Below are positions 16,989 through 25,237 of a DNA stretch of 43,688 nucleotides, piece after piece (position 1 is the first letter of the stretch; the number at the start of each line of letters is the position of its first letter). Origin of the DNA: Candidatus Palauibacter polyketidifaciens (lineage in GTDB: Bacteria > Gemmatimonadota > Gemmatimonadetes > Palauibacterales > Palauibacteraceae). Location of the stretch: NCBI RefSeq assembly GCF_947581785.1, contig NZ_CANPVO010000006.1, forward strand, positions 101,326 to 145,013, in the 5' to 3' direction. The notes below the pieces were generated by a model. That model ran no database searches. It saw only the letters and a program-made list of their open reading frames with translations, and was not told the origin of the DNA. Made by a program: the position numbers and the translations under genes.

Positions 16989-18470
16989 GTGAGATCAGAG
17001 AGATTCCGGCACGCGCGCCGGGGGTGGCCCGGGAGCGCGCTCGCCGCGGCGGCCCTCGCCCTTGGCGTCGGCGGCTGCGCCGGGCCCGACACGTCATCGG
17101 ACCCCGCCGCCTCCGATTCGTCCCCTGCCTCGCTTGCGGCGGACCAGATCGACGCGATTCACGCCATCGCCGCTTCCCCGATCGAGGCGGGTCGCGCCGC
17201 CGGCATGTCGATCGCGGTCGTGCGCGGGACGGACACGCTCCTGATCGAGGAGTTCGGTCACGCCGACCTCGAACTCGGCGTGCTCACGCCTCCGGACGCC
17301 GTCTACGAGGTCGGATCCGTGACCAAGCAGTTCACCGCGGCCGCCGTTCTCCTCCTGCAGGAGGAAGGGAAGCTCTCCCTCGACGACCCGCTCACGAGGT
17401 GGCTGCCCGACTACCCCGTCGGGGATCGGACCGTCACCGTCCGACAACTCCTGGACCACACCTCGGGCATCAAGGGCTACACCGAGATGGAGCATCTCTG
17501 GGCGGAACTCGCTCCCCTCGAACTCCCGCGGGACACGCTCGTCACGCTCTTCGCCGCCGAGCCGTTCGATTTCGAACCCGGCACGGCGATGACCTACAAC
17601 AACTCTGGCTACTTCCTCGCCGGACTCGTCATCGAGGCGGCGAGCGGGATGAGCTATGAGGATTTCGTCGAGGATCGCCTCTTCGGCGCGGCCGGGATGG
17701 AGAACTCCCGCTACTGCCACAAGGACGAACTCACCCCGAACCGCGCGAAGGGGTACGAGCCGGGCGACGACGGGCTGCACCCGGCGCCCTACCTCGACCA
17801 CCAGTGGCCCTACGCCGCGGGGTCGCTCTGTTCGACGGTGCGCGACCTCGTCGCCTGGAACCAGGCCCTCCACGGAGACGGGGAGGGCGGCGAGATCCTG
17901 ACTCCCGAGAGCTACGAACTGATGATCACGCCCGAGCCCCTGCTCGACGGCACGGAGCTGCGCTACGCGAAAGGCCTCGCGATCACGGATCGCGACGGGG
18001 CCCCGCGGATCGGACACGGCGGCGGGATTTTCGGCTACGTCACCGACCTCCGCTACGTCCCGTCCGAGGATCTATCCATCGCGGTGCTCATCAACACGGC
18101 CGGAGGCGCCTCCTCCGGCGGGATCGCGGGACAGATCGAAGATGTGGTGCTCGGCGCGCCGGACGAGCCCGCCACGGGGACCTTCGAGGGCGATCCGTCA
18201 CCCTACGAAGGCCGCTACGAAGGCCCGGCCCGCGGCCAGCGCATCACCGCGACGGTGGCGGCCGAGGACGGGCAACTGACGATCGACACGGGAGGCGGCG
18301 AACCGGCCACCCTCTCGTGGCTGGGCGGCGACGAGTTCGCCGATGGACGGACCCTGTATCGTTTCGTCCGGGACGAAGATTCCGGAGCCGCCGGAACCGG
18401 AGCCGCCTTCGATGAACTTCGGATGGACGTGGTTTCGGGACACTTCGTCCTGCGTAGGGTCAACCCGTGA
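16989..18470 (+). CDS. Serine hydrolase lipoprotein, class C beta-lactamase family
   Basis: A 493-residue protein with the catalytic S110-x-x-K113 in GSVTKQF, Y203-N-N205 in MTYNNSGY, and a HGGGIFGY motif replacing KTG. The family includes DD-peptidases, esterases and D-aminopeptidases, and true beta-lactamase activity is uncommon. After the catalytic domain a C-terminal lipocalin-like DUF3471-type domain (from about residue 400, beginning with YEGRYEGP) is likely. The signal ends GVGGC (Cys30), a lipobox. The GTG start at 16989 has AGGAG 7 bases upstream. Confidence 0.85.
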   Translation: MRSERFRHARRGWPGSALAAAALALGVGGCAGPDTSSDPAASDSSPASLAADQIDAIHAIAASPIEAGRAAGMSIAVVRGTDTLLIEEFGHADLELGVLTPPDAVYEVGSVTKQFTAAAVLLLQEEGKLSLDDPLTRWLPDYPVGDRTVTVRQLLDHTSGIKGYTEMEHLWAELAPLELPRDTLVTLFAAEPFDFEPGTAMTYNNSGYFLAGLVIEAASGMSYEDFVEDRLFGAAGMENSRYCHKDELTPNRAKGYEPGDDGLHPAPYLDHQWPYAAGSLCSTVRDLVAWNQALHGDGEGGEILTPESYELMITPEPLLDGTELRYAKGLAITDRDGAPRIGHGGGIFGYVTDLRYVPSEDLSIAVLINTAGGASSGGIAGQIEDVVLGAPDEPATGTFEGDPSPYEGRYEGPARGQRITATVAAEDGQLTIDTGGGEPATLSWLGGDEFADGRTLYRFVRDEDSGAAGTGAAFDELRMDVVSGHFVLRRVNP

Positions 18471-18522
18471 CGCCGACGCGGCGATCGCGATCCACCCACT
18501 CCAGCGAAACGAGGCAACGAAC

Positions 18523-20019
18523 GTGATTCCCCGACTGCGACAGGACATCGAGGATATCGCCAAGCGGATCAAGGAGGGCCGCTTTGAGAGCGAAGCGCAG
18601 GTCAGTGTCGGTGTGGTGCAGCGTCTCCTGGGGAGCCTCGGCTGGCCTCGGTACGACACACAGATCGTGATCCCCGAGTTCGCAGTCGGCGGTGGGCGGA
18701 GGGTCGACTACGCCCTCTGTCACCCCCAGAAAAAAGCCGTAGTCCTCGTCGAGGTGAAGAAGCCCGGAGCCGTGAATCCGAGGGCCGAGGAGCAACTCTT
18801 CGGCTACTGCGTGCGCGTGGGTGTGCCAATCGCGGTGCTTACGGACGGACAGACGTGGCATTTCTTCCTCCCGGCGGGACAGGGTTCCTTCGAGGAGCGA
18901 TGTTTCGCCCGAGTTGACTTGACGTCGGACGATTCCAGCAAGGCCGAAAAGCGACTCCTGAGGTATCTCCAGTATGAGGAGGTCAAGGATGGCCGCAGCC
19001 CGGAGAATGCGCAGCAGGATCTCACGAGGGCGCGCCTCGATCGCGCGTACAGGCAGGCATGGCGTCGCATCGTCGAGGAACCGGCAAACAAATTCCTGAG
19101 GCTGTTCATTCACGAGGTGAAGAACGTGGCGGCGCTGGACCCCTCGGAGGACGATGCCGCCACATGGCTTCGGCGTCGCGCATCGGCTAGGCGCAGCGCA
19201 CAGGGGCTCACGCCTCCGAAACTCGTTAAGCCGCCCCAGCCCCCGCCCCCGAAGCCAAAGCCCCGGGACTCTAGGTGTTGGGTGGAGTTCCGCGGAGAGC
19301 GGCATGCTGTCCGGAACGGCATAGAGATCCTCGTCAGGGCCTTCACGCTGCTTGCCGAAGAAGACCCAAGCTTGTGCCAGCGTGTCAGTGAGAAGCATCG
19401 GTGGTTGACGCGTGACGTGAAGCTGAAGCCAATGAGGATCCTGCACCGTGACTACAGACAGCTCCCGGGAGGATGGTGGATCTACAGCAACATCATCCAC
19501 CATGAAAAGTCGAAGCGGATCGAACAGGCGTGCCAAGTAGCGGGAGTGCGTTTCGGACGCGATCTGAAGATCCAGTTTCCCGGCCAGCAGCCAGTCCCGC
19601 CGAAGCCGGAACTCCCAGTGGACCACTCAAGACCGCAGGAAGCGGACTCCCAGCACTGGGTGGAATTCCGCGGAGAACGGCACGCCGTCCGCAACGGGAT
19701 AGAGGTTCTCGTTAGAGCCTTCACCCTATTGGCGCAGGACGACCCCACTTTCTGCCGGCGCTACAGCGATAGGTACCAGAGGAAGACGCGTGATCGGAAG
19801 CTGAGGCCGCGGGTCGCCCGTACCCGTTCCGAGATCCACCCGAACGATGCGGCCCTGCGGGAGCGCTGCAGGTCGCTCCCCGGGGGCTGGTGGGTCGATA
19901 GCAACGTTAGCAACAGGAGCAAGAGAGTGTGGGTCGAGCAGGCGTGCGGTCTGACGCGATTCCGTTTCGGGGAGGACTTGAGAATCCACTTTCCCGAGAA
20001 GTCAGCGGACGGATCATGA
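18523..20019 (+). CDS. Restriction-like PD-(D/E)XK protein with duplicated C-terminal domain
   Basis: The first 150 residues of this 498-residue protein match the N-terminal nuclease domain of type I HsdR-like proteins: E24, then VDYALC (D62) and VLVEVKKP (E77, K79), with LTDGQTWHFF after. No helicase follows. Instead, after a Pro/Lys linker (231-247), two copies of a domain of about 100 residues appear (251-353 and 378-491), each opening with WVEFRGERHAVRNGIE and containing LPGGWW and FGxDLxI. The start is GTG with GAGG 8 bases ahead. Its TGA overlaps the next ATG. A DNA- or RNA-recognition role for the repeats is inference; the family is not one I can name. Confidence 0.7.
   Translation: MIPRLRQDIEDIAKRIKEGRFESEAQVSVGVVQRLLGSLGWPRYDTQIVIPEFAVGGGRRVDYALCHPQKKAVVLVEVKKPGAVNPRAEEQLFGYCVRVGVPIAVLTDGQTWHFFLPAGQGSFEERCFARVDLTSDDSSKAEKRLLRYLQYEEVKDGRSPENAQQDLTRARLDRAYRQAWRRIVEEPANKFLRLFIHEVKNVAALDPSEDDAATWLRRRASARRSAQGLTPPKLVKPPQPPPPKPKPRDSRCWVEFRGERHAVRNGIEILVRAFTLLAEEDPSLCQRVSEKHRWLTRDVKLKPMRILHRDYRQLPGGWWIYSNIIHHEKSKRIEQACQVAGVRFGRDLKIQFPGQQPVPPKPELPVDHSRPQEADSQHWVEFRGERHAVRNGIEVLVRAFTLLAQDDPTFCRRYSDRYQRKTRDRKLRPRVARTRSEIHPNDAALRERCRSLPGGWWVDSNVSNRSKRVWVEQACGLTRFRFGEDLRIHFPEKSADGS
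19273..19995 (+). repeat. Tandem intragenic domain duplication
   Basis: Segment 19273-19581 and segment 19654-19995 encode two copies of the same domain. Their first 60 or so bases are close to identical at the DNA level (by eye), and copy 2 carries a short insertion in the middle (about residues 430-444), separated by a Pro-rich linker. The uneven divergence suggests either recent gene conversion or strong selection on the opening block. Confidence 0.75.
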
Positions 20020-21857
20020 AGGCGGGTTCGCGCATGCTGGCGCTTGTCTTGACCGTGTTGGCGCTGGGCGGCAGGGCTCCCGCGTCCGCCCAGGATGTCG
20101 CGGGGCTCGTCGGGGCCGAATCGAGCGAACTCGCACCGGTCGTGGAGCGCTACTCCGCCGACCGCGTCGCCCTCGGCCGCCGGTGGACCGTCTCATACTC
20201 ACCCGAACGCACCCGCCGATTCCACGAGTTTTTCTCCGGCTGGCAACAGGAGATCGACGCGCTCGATTTTGAGGCGCTGAGTCTCGAGGGACGCGTGGAT
20301 TACGTCCTCCTCCTCAACGAACTGCGCTACCAGCTGGATCTGCTGACGCGCGAGGCGGGGCTCGCCGCCGAGATGGACGGATTCATCTCCTTCACCTCGC
20401 TCATTGTGGAACTGGAGGAGCGTCGGCGTCGGCGCGAGCCGGTGGAGTCGGAGGCGGCCGCGGCCCGTCTCGCGGAGCTCCCGGCCGAGATCGAGGCCGT
20501 CCGAGGCGAAGTCGATGCCCGGCTCGAGGGCGGGGAAGGTGTCTCGCGGATCGTCGCGCTCCGGGCGGTCACGGCGCTGGCCGAGCGCACGCGGCTCCTC
20601 GAGAACTGGTACGAGCACTACGCCGGCTACGACCCCGTCTTCACCTGGTGGAACGAGGACCCGTACGCCCGCGCCAGGACCGCGCTCGACGGCTACGCGA
20701 CCTTCCTGCGCGAGTCGGTCATCGGCTACCGCGAAGGCGAAGACGAACCCATCGTCGGCGACCCGATCGGAGCGGAAGGTCTCGCCGCGGACCTGCGTCG
20801 CGAGATGATCCCCTACAGCCCTGCGGAACTCATCGCGATCGCCGAGCGGGAGTACGCTTGGTGCGAGGAGCGGATGATCGAGGCCTCGCGCGAACTCGGC
20901 TACGGCGACGACTGGCGGGCGGCCCTCGAGTACGTGAAGACGCTGCACCGCGATCCCGGAGACCAGCCGCAGATGATCCGCGAACTCGCCGATGAAGCGC
21001 TCGCCTTCGTCACCAAGCGCGACCTCGTCACCGTCCCCCCGCTCGCCGACGAGATCTGGCGCATCGAGATGATGTCCCCCGAGCGGCAGAAGGTGTCGCC
21101 CTTCTTCCTCGGCGGAGAGGTGATCCAGGTCTCGTTCCCCACGGACGGGATGGAGCACGAGTACAAGCTGATGAGCATGCGGGGGAACAACGAGCACTTC
21201 TCCCGCGCGACCGTTCACCACGAACTCATTCCCGGGCACCACCTGCAGGGGTTCATGACGAGCCGCTTCAACTCCCACCGGCGCGCCTTCTCCACCCCGT
21301 TCTGGGGCGAGGGGTGGGCGCTCTACTGGGAGATGCTGCTCTGGGACCTCGGCTTTCCGTCGACCCCCGAGGACCGCATCGGCATGCTCTTCTGGCGCAT
21401 GCACCGCACGGCCCGGATCATCTTCTCCCTCTCCTTCCACCTCGAGCGCATGACCCCGCAGGAGGCGATCGACTTCCTCGTCGAGCGGGTCGGGCACGAG
21501 CGGGCGAACGCGGAGGCAGAGGTGCGGCGGAGCTTCAACGGTTCCTATTCCCCACTCTACCAGGTCGCCTACATGATCGGCGGGCTCCAGTTCCGGGCGC
21601 TGCACGAACAACTCGTGCAGTCGGGGGAGATGACGAACCGCGCCTTTCACGACGCGATCCTCAAGGGTGGCCGGATGCCGGTCGAGATGGTGCGCGCGCG
21701 TCTGCTCGGCGAGGCGCCCGCGAAGGACTTCGAATCGGCGTGGCGCTTCCAGGGCGACCCGCTGCGCCGCACGACATCCGAGGAGGCGAGCGCGCCCGAG
21801 CCGACCTCGCGGGAGCCGACCTCGGCACGGCCGACCTCGCGGGAGACCGCACACTGA
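20016..21857 (+). CDS. DUF885 family secreted metallopeptidase-like protein
   Basis: A 613-residue, mostly helical protein with signal sequence MKAGSRMLALVLTVLALGG, cleaved near SAQ. It has the family's zinc-site motif, H402-E403-L-I-P-G-H408-H, and a downstream WGEGWALYWE Glu. DUF885 is related to M32 carboxypeptidases; members act on dipeptides or esters but few are characterised. The C-terminal tail is a PTSRE-type repeat outside the catalytic fold. The ATG at 20016 overlaps the stop of the nuclease-fold gene (ATGA); an ATG at 20034 is an alternative. Confidence 0.85.
   Translation: MKAGSRMLALVLTVLALGGRAPASAQDVAGLVGAESSELAPVVERYSADRVALGRRWTVSYSPERTRRFHEFFSGWQQEIDALDFEALSLEGRVDYVLLLNELRYQLDLLTREAGLAAEMDGFISFTSLIVELEERRRRREPVESEAAAARLAELPAEIEAVRGEVDARLEGGEGVSRIVALRAVTALAERTRLLENWYEHYAGYDPVFTWWNEDPYARARTALDGYATFLRESVIGYREGEDEPIVGDPIGAEGLAADLRREMIPYSPAELIAIAEREYAWCEERMIEASRELGYGDDWRAALEYVKTLHRDPGDQPQMIRELADEALAFVTKRDLVTVPPLADEIWRIEMMSPERQKVSPFFLGGEVIQVSFPTDGMEHEYKLMSMRGNNEHFSRATVHHELIPGHHLQGFMTSRFNSHRRAFSTPFWGEGWALYWEMLLWDLGFPSTPEDRIGMLFWRMHRTARIIFSLSFHLERMTPQEAIDFLVERVGHERANAEAEVRRSFNGSYSPLYQVAYMIGGLQFRALHEQLVQSGEMTNRAFHDAILKGGRMPVEMVRARLLGEAPAKDFESAWRFQGDPLRRTTSEEASAPEPTSREPTSARPTSRETAH
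21800..21844 (+). repeat. 15-base tandem repeat, three copies
   Basis: GCCGACCTCGCGGGA, a variant ending GGCACG, and the first form again, encoding a PTSRE/PTSAR pentapeptide array at the C-terminus of the DUF885 protein. Probably an unstructured tail and variable in copy number. Confidence 0.8.
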
Positions 21858-21876
21858 CGCGTTGAAAGGACGACAC

Positions 21877-23802
21877 ATGGCTCGCGATCCGCAGTTGACG
21901 GCGATCACCGGTATCCTCCTCGCTCTGGGCGCAGTGGCCGGCGGACGGAGCGAGCTTCACGCGCAGGACGGTCGCGATGGCGGCGACAGCGGCGCCCTCT
22001 CGGTCGACCAACTCCTTTCCATCGAGTCCGTCCTCGGAGGCGCGCCCGCCTGGTCGCCGGACGGCTCGGCGATCCTGTTCGAGTCGGGGCTCACCGGCGG
22101 GCTCATGACACTGCCCCCCGAGGGCGGTTTCCCCACGCGGGTGCCGGTGGACATGGGCGGATCCGGCCACTTCCTCACCTCCCAGATGCCGGGCTGGTCC
22201 CCGTCCGGGACGTGGATTTCCTACGTGTCGGACAAGAGCGGCGCGCCCGAGATCTGGCTCTGGTCGGTGCGCGACGGGGCCGACGTCCAGCTCACCGATC
22301 TCGGCGCGCGCATAAACTCCATGCGCTGGTCCCCGGACGAGCGCTCCATCGTCTTCGCCGGGGACCGCTACGGGAACTACGACATCTGGAAAGTCGACGT
22401 CGCCACGCGGCGCGTGGACCGCCTCACAGAGGACAAGCGCTACGAGGTCTTCCCCACCTGGACGCCCGACTCCCGCCACATCCTCTACGTCCGTCTCGAC
22501 GACACGTGGGAGGACCACGACGTGATCGAGGTCGACGCCGCCGGCGGCAGCCCGCGCACGGTGATCGAGGACCGCGACTTCTTCGACTACGGCGCCGGAG
22601 CGACCTTCGGCTACCCCAGCGTGTCCCCGGACGGCGGGTCGATCCTCTTCCGCTCGCACCGGAACGGCTGGATCAACTACTGGCTCGCCCCCCGCGACGG
22701 AAGCGACCCCCGCCCGATCGCCCCGGCCGAAGCCGACCAGAGCGCCGCGGTGTGGTCCCCCGACGGGCACTGGATCGCCTACACGGAGAACCACAACGGG
22801 CACCACGACCTGCGCGTGGTCTCGGCGGACGGCGGCGAGCCGCGGGTGCTCGTGTCACCGAAGGCCGGCGTCGCGTCGAGCCCGTCGTGGTCTCCGGACG
22901 GCGCGGCGATCGCGTACCTGCAGGAGGATCTGCTGAGCCCGCGCGACCTGTACGTCGTGTCGCTGGAGGACGGGAACAGCCGGCGGCTCACCTCCTCGAT
23001 GCCCGCCGGCAACTTCGGCGCGCGGCTCGTCGCGCCGGAGAAGATCCGCTACGAGAGCACGGACGGATATTCGATCCCGGCCTATCTCTATCGGCCGCCG
23101 GGGGCCGCGGCCGGAGACGATCTCCCCGGCGTGATGTGGATCCACGGGGGTCCCACGTCGCAGTTCCACGACACCTTCCAGCAGCACGTGCAGTTCTTCG
23201 TCCAGCGGGGATACGTCGTCCTCCTGCCCAACATCCGCGGGAGTTCGGGCTACGGGAAGGCGTTCGCCGACGCGAACAACGGCTGCTGGGGGCACTGCGA
23301 CCTGGAGGATGTCGTTGCGGGCGCGGACTACTTGCGGGCGCTCCCCGAGGTCGACCCGGAGCGGATCGGGATCACGGGGACGAGCTACGGCGGCGTGATG
23401 AGCATGTACGCGGTCGCCTTCGCGCCGGACGCCTTTCGCGCCGCGATCCCCGGTTCCGGATACACGGATTGGGTCCACTTCCAACACGGCGAGAACGAAC
23501 TCCGGCACATCAAGCTGCTCGACCACGAACTCGGCCCGTTCGAGACGAGCGAGGACGTGTGGAGCCACAGTTCGTCGATCTCGCACGTCGCCGACGTCTC
23601 GACGCCGATCCTCCTCGTGCACGGCGTGGGCCGCTATCCGGGCTCGGACCAGTCGGAGATCTTCGCGCGGGCGCTGGAGAACTACTACAAGCCCTTCCAG
23701 TACAAGACGTACCCGAACGAGAACTACTACGTGTACGGGAAGGCGAACCGCCGGCAGATGCTCCTCGACATGCTCGACTTCTTCGAGCAGTTCCTGAAGT
23801 GA
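21877..23802 (+). CDS. S9-like (prolyl oligopeptidase) protein with TolB-type propeller
   Basis: A 641-residue exported protein: signal (cut after LHAQ), beta-propeller with repeated WSPDG blades (about 55-385), then an alpha/beta-hydrolase domain. The nucleophile is S503 in GTSYGG. The family normally has Asp after the LLVHG strand and His in a (E)GHGF-like segment. Here these places read HGVGRYPGSDQS and YPNENYYVYG, so neither residue is where expected. It may use other residues, or be a non-catalytic relative. AAGGA lies 6 bases before the ATG. It follows DUF885 and overlaps the cyclophilin gene by 4 bases. Confidence 0.85.
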   Translation: MARDPQLTAITGILLALGAVAGGRSELHAQDGRDGGDSGALSVDQLLSIESVLGGAPAWSPDGSAILFESGLTGGLMTLPPEGGFPTRVPVDMGGSGHFLTSQMPGWSPSGTWISYVSDKSGAPEIWLWSVRDGADVQLTDLGARINSMRWSPDERSIVFAGDRYGNYDIWKVDVATRRVDRLTEDKRYEVFPTWTPDSRHILYVRLDDTWEDHDVIEVDAAGGSPRTVIEDRDFFDYGAGATFGYPSVSPDGGSILFRSHRNGWINYWLAPRDGSDPRPIAPAEADQSAAVWSPDGHWIAYTENHNGHHDLRVVSADGGEPRVLVSPKAGVASSPSWSPDGAAIAYLQEDLLSPRDLYVVSLEDGNSRRLTSSMPAGNFGARLVAPEKIRYESTDGYSIPAYLYRPPGAAAGDDLPGVMWIHGGPTSQFHDTFQQHVQFFVQRGYVVLLPNIRGSSGYGKAFADANNGCWGHCDLEDVVAGADYLRALPEVDPERIGITGTSYGGVMSMYAVAFAPDAFRAAIPGSGYTDWVHFQHGENELRHIKLLDHELGPFETSEDVWSHSSSISHVADVSTPILLVHGVGRYPGSDQSEIFARALENYYKPFQYKTYPNENYYVYGKANRRQMLLDMLDFFEQFLK

Positions 23803-24458
23803 AGATCGGCCTGCTCGCCGCGCGTTTCGTCGCGGCGACTGTCGTCCTGGCGGGCTGCGAGCGCGTCGAGCCCGTCCCGTCCACCGACGTCGGGGCCGAT
23901 GCCATCGCTGCCCGAGCCGCCACCGAGGCCGGCCCGGTCGAAGTGGTTGTCGAGACGAGCCAGGGCGAATTCGTCATCGCCATGCACCGCGAGTGGGCGC
24001 CGCTGGGAGCCGAGCGGTTCCTCACCCTCGTCGAATCCGGCTACTACGATGACGCGCGCTTCCACCGCGTCGTCCCGGACTTCATCGTCCAGTGGGGACT
24101 CGCCGGCGACCCCGCCCTCACCGCCGAGTGGATGAACGCCTACATCCCGGACGATCCCGTCCTCGCCTCCAACACCCGCGGCCGCATCGCCTTCGCCTTC
24201 ACCGACCCCGGGACCCGCGCGACCCAGGTGTATATCAGCGTCGTGGACAACGTGCGCCTCGACTCGACCGGATTCGCCCCCTTCGGCGAGGTCGTGAGCG
24301 GGATGGAGGTCGTGGATGCACTCTACTCCGGCTACGGAGAGGACTCCGGCGGCGGCCTGCGACGAGGCGACCAGACCCGGATCGTCGCCCAGGGCAATAC
24401 CTACCTCGACCGCGAATACCCCCTCCTCGACCGCCTCATCCGAGCCAGCCGCCGCTGA
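23799..24458 (+). CDS. Cyclophilin-type peptidyl-prolyl isomerase, lipoprotein
   Basis: A 219-residue protein with a lipobox VVLAGC (Cys20) and a cyclophilin domain from about residue 45: TSQGEFVIAMHREWAP, then FHRVVPDFIVQWG, which contains the catalytic Arg and the hydrophobic pocket. The later FGEVVSGMEVVDAL is the family ending. It catalyses cis-trans proline isomerisation in the envelope. GTG overlaps the stop of the S9-like gene (GTGA), so the two are co-translated. A folding helper beside exported peptidases is plausible context. Confidence 0.88.
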   Translation: MKIGLLAARFVAATVVLAGCERVEPVPSTDVGADAIAARAATEAGPVEVVVETSQGEFVIAMHREWAPLGAERFLTLVESGYYDDARFHRVVPDFIVQWGLAGDPALTAEWMNAYIPDDPVLASNTRGRIAFAFTDPGTRATQVYISVVDNVRLDSTGFAPFGEVVSGMEVVDALYSGYGEDSGGGLRRGDQTRIVAQGNTYLDREYPLLDRLIRASRR

Positions 24459-24490
24459 GCCGGTCGCGCGTATGGGCCGACCCGAACGCG

Positions 24491-25198
24491 CTAAGGGGCT
24501 GCTTTCTGTAGCTCGAACAGTTTGCCCGCGCCCGCCTCGCCCAGGCGGAGGAGTTCGTCGAGTTCTTCGCGCGTGAACGGCGCGCCCTCGGCCGTCCCCT
24601 GCACCTCGACCAGGCGTCCGTCCTCGAGATGGACGAAGTTGAAGTCGACGTCGGCCGCGGCGTCCTCCACGTACTCCAGATCGAGCCTCGCCTCGCCGTC
24701 CACCATGCCGGCGCTGATCGCGGCGACCCACTGGCGGAGCGGGCTGGCTTCGATCGCGCCTTCGGCGACAAGGTGCTGGAAGGCCATCTCGAGGGCCACG
24801 CACGCGCCCGTGATCGAGGCCGTGCGGGTGCCGCCGTCGGCGACGAGGACGTCGCAGTCCACCGTCACCGTCCGCTCGCCCAGCGCGCGGAGGTCGACTG
24901 CGGCCCGCAGCGAGCGGCCGATGAGGCGCTGGATTTCCTGCGTGCGACCTCTCGCGCCGCGACGCTCTCGCCGGGTGCGCTCCGCCGTGGCTCGGGGCAG
25001 CATGGCGTACTCCCCCGTGACCCAGCCGCCGCGGCCCTCGCGCCACGGTGGGACGCTCTCGTCGATGGAGGCCGTGCAAAGCACGCGCGTCATCCCCATC
25101 CTGATGGTGCACGATCCCTCGGCGAAGGGGGCGGTTCCCGTCTCCAGGGTCGTGGGTCGGAGGGCGTCCAGCGCCCGCCCGTGTGGACGTGCCGGCAT
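24491..25198 (-). CDS. rph: Ribonuclease PH
   Basis: A 235-residue phosphorolytic 3'-exoribonuclease that trims tRNA 3' ends. Recognisable parts are the opening GRALDALRPTTLETG, the VLCTASIDESVPPW strand, EYAMLPRATAERTRRE, GRTQEIQRLIGRSLRAAVD and DCDVLVADGGTRTASITGA, which holds the phosphate-binding and catalytic residues, and length close to the usual 238. The ATG at 25198 has GAGG 6 bases upstream. It is convergent with the cyclophilin gene and divergent from the D-aminoacylase-like gene. Confidence 0.95.
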   Translation of the reverse strand: MPARPHGRALDALRPTTLETGTAPFAEGSCTIRMGMTRVLCTASIDESVPPWREGRGGWVTGEYAMLPRATAERTRRERRGARGRTQEIQRLIGRSLRAAVDLRALGERTVTVDCDVLVADGGTRTASITGACVALEMAFQHLVAEGAIEASPLRQWVAAISAGMVDGEARLDLEYVEDAAADVDFNFVHLEDGRLVEVQGTAEGAPFTREELDELLRLGEAGAGKLFELQKAAP

Positions 25199-25237
25199 GG
25201 GGCAGCCTCGGTCGAAGGGTCGAAAAGGGGAGAACCG

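Noticed and set aside
15652-17097. Upstream extension of the HxH-domain protein frame to 17097
   Set aside because: It would overlap the 10-TM gene in a different frame and carry no domain; the GTG at 15651 in a GTGA overlap explains the start.
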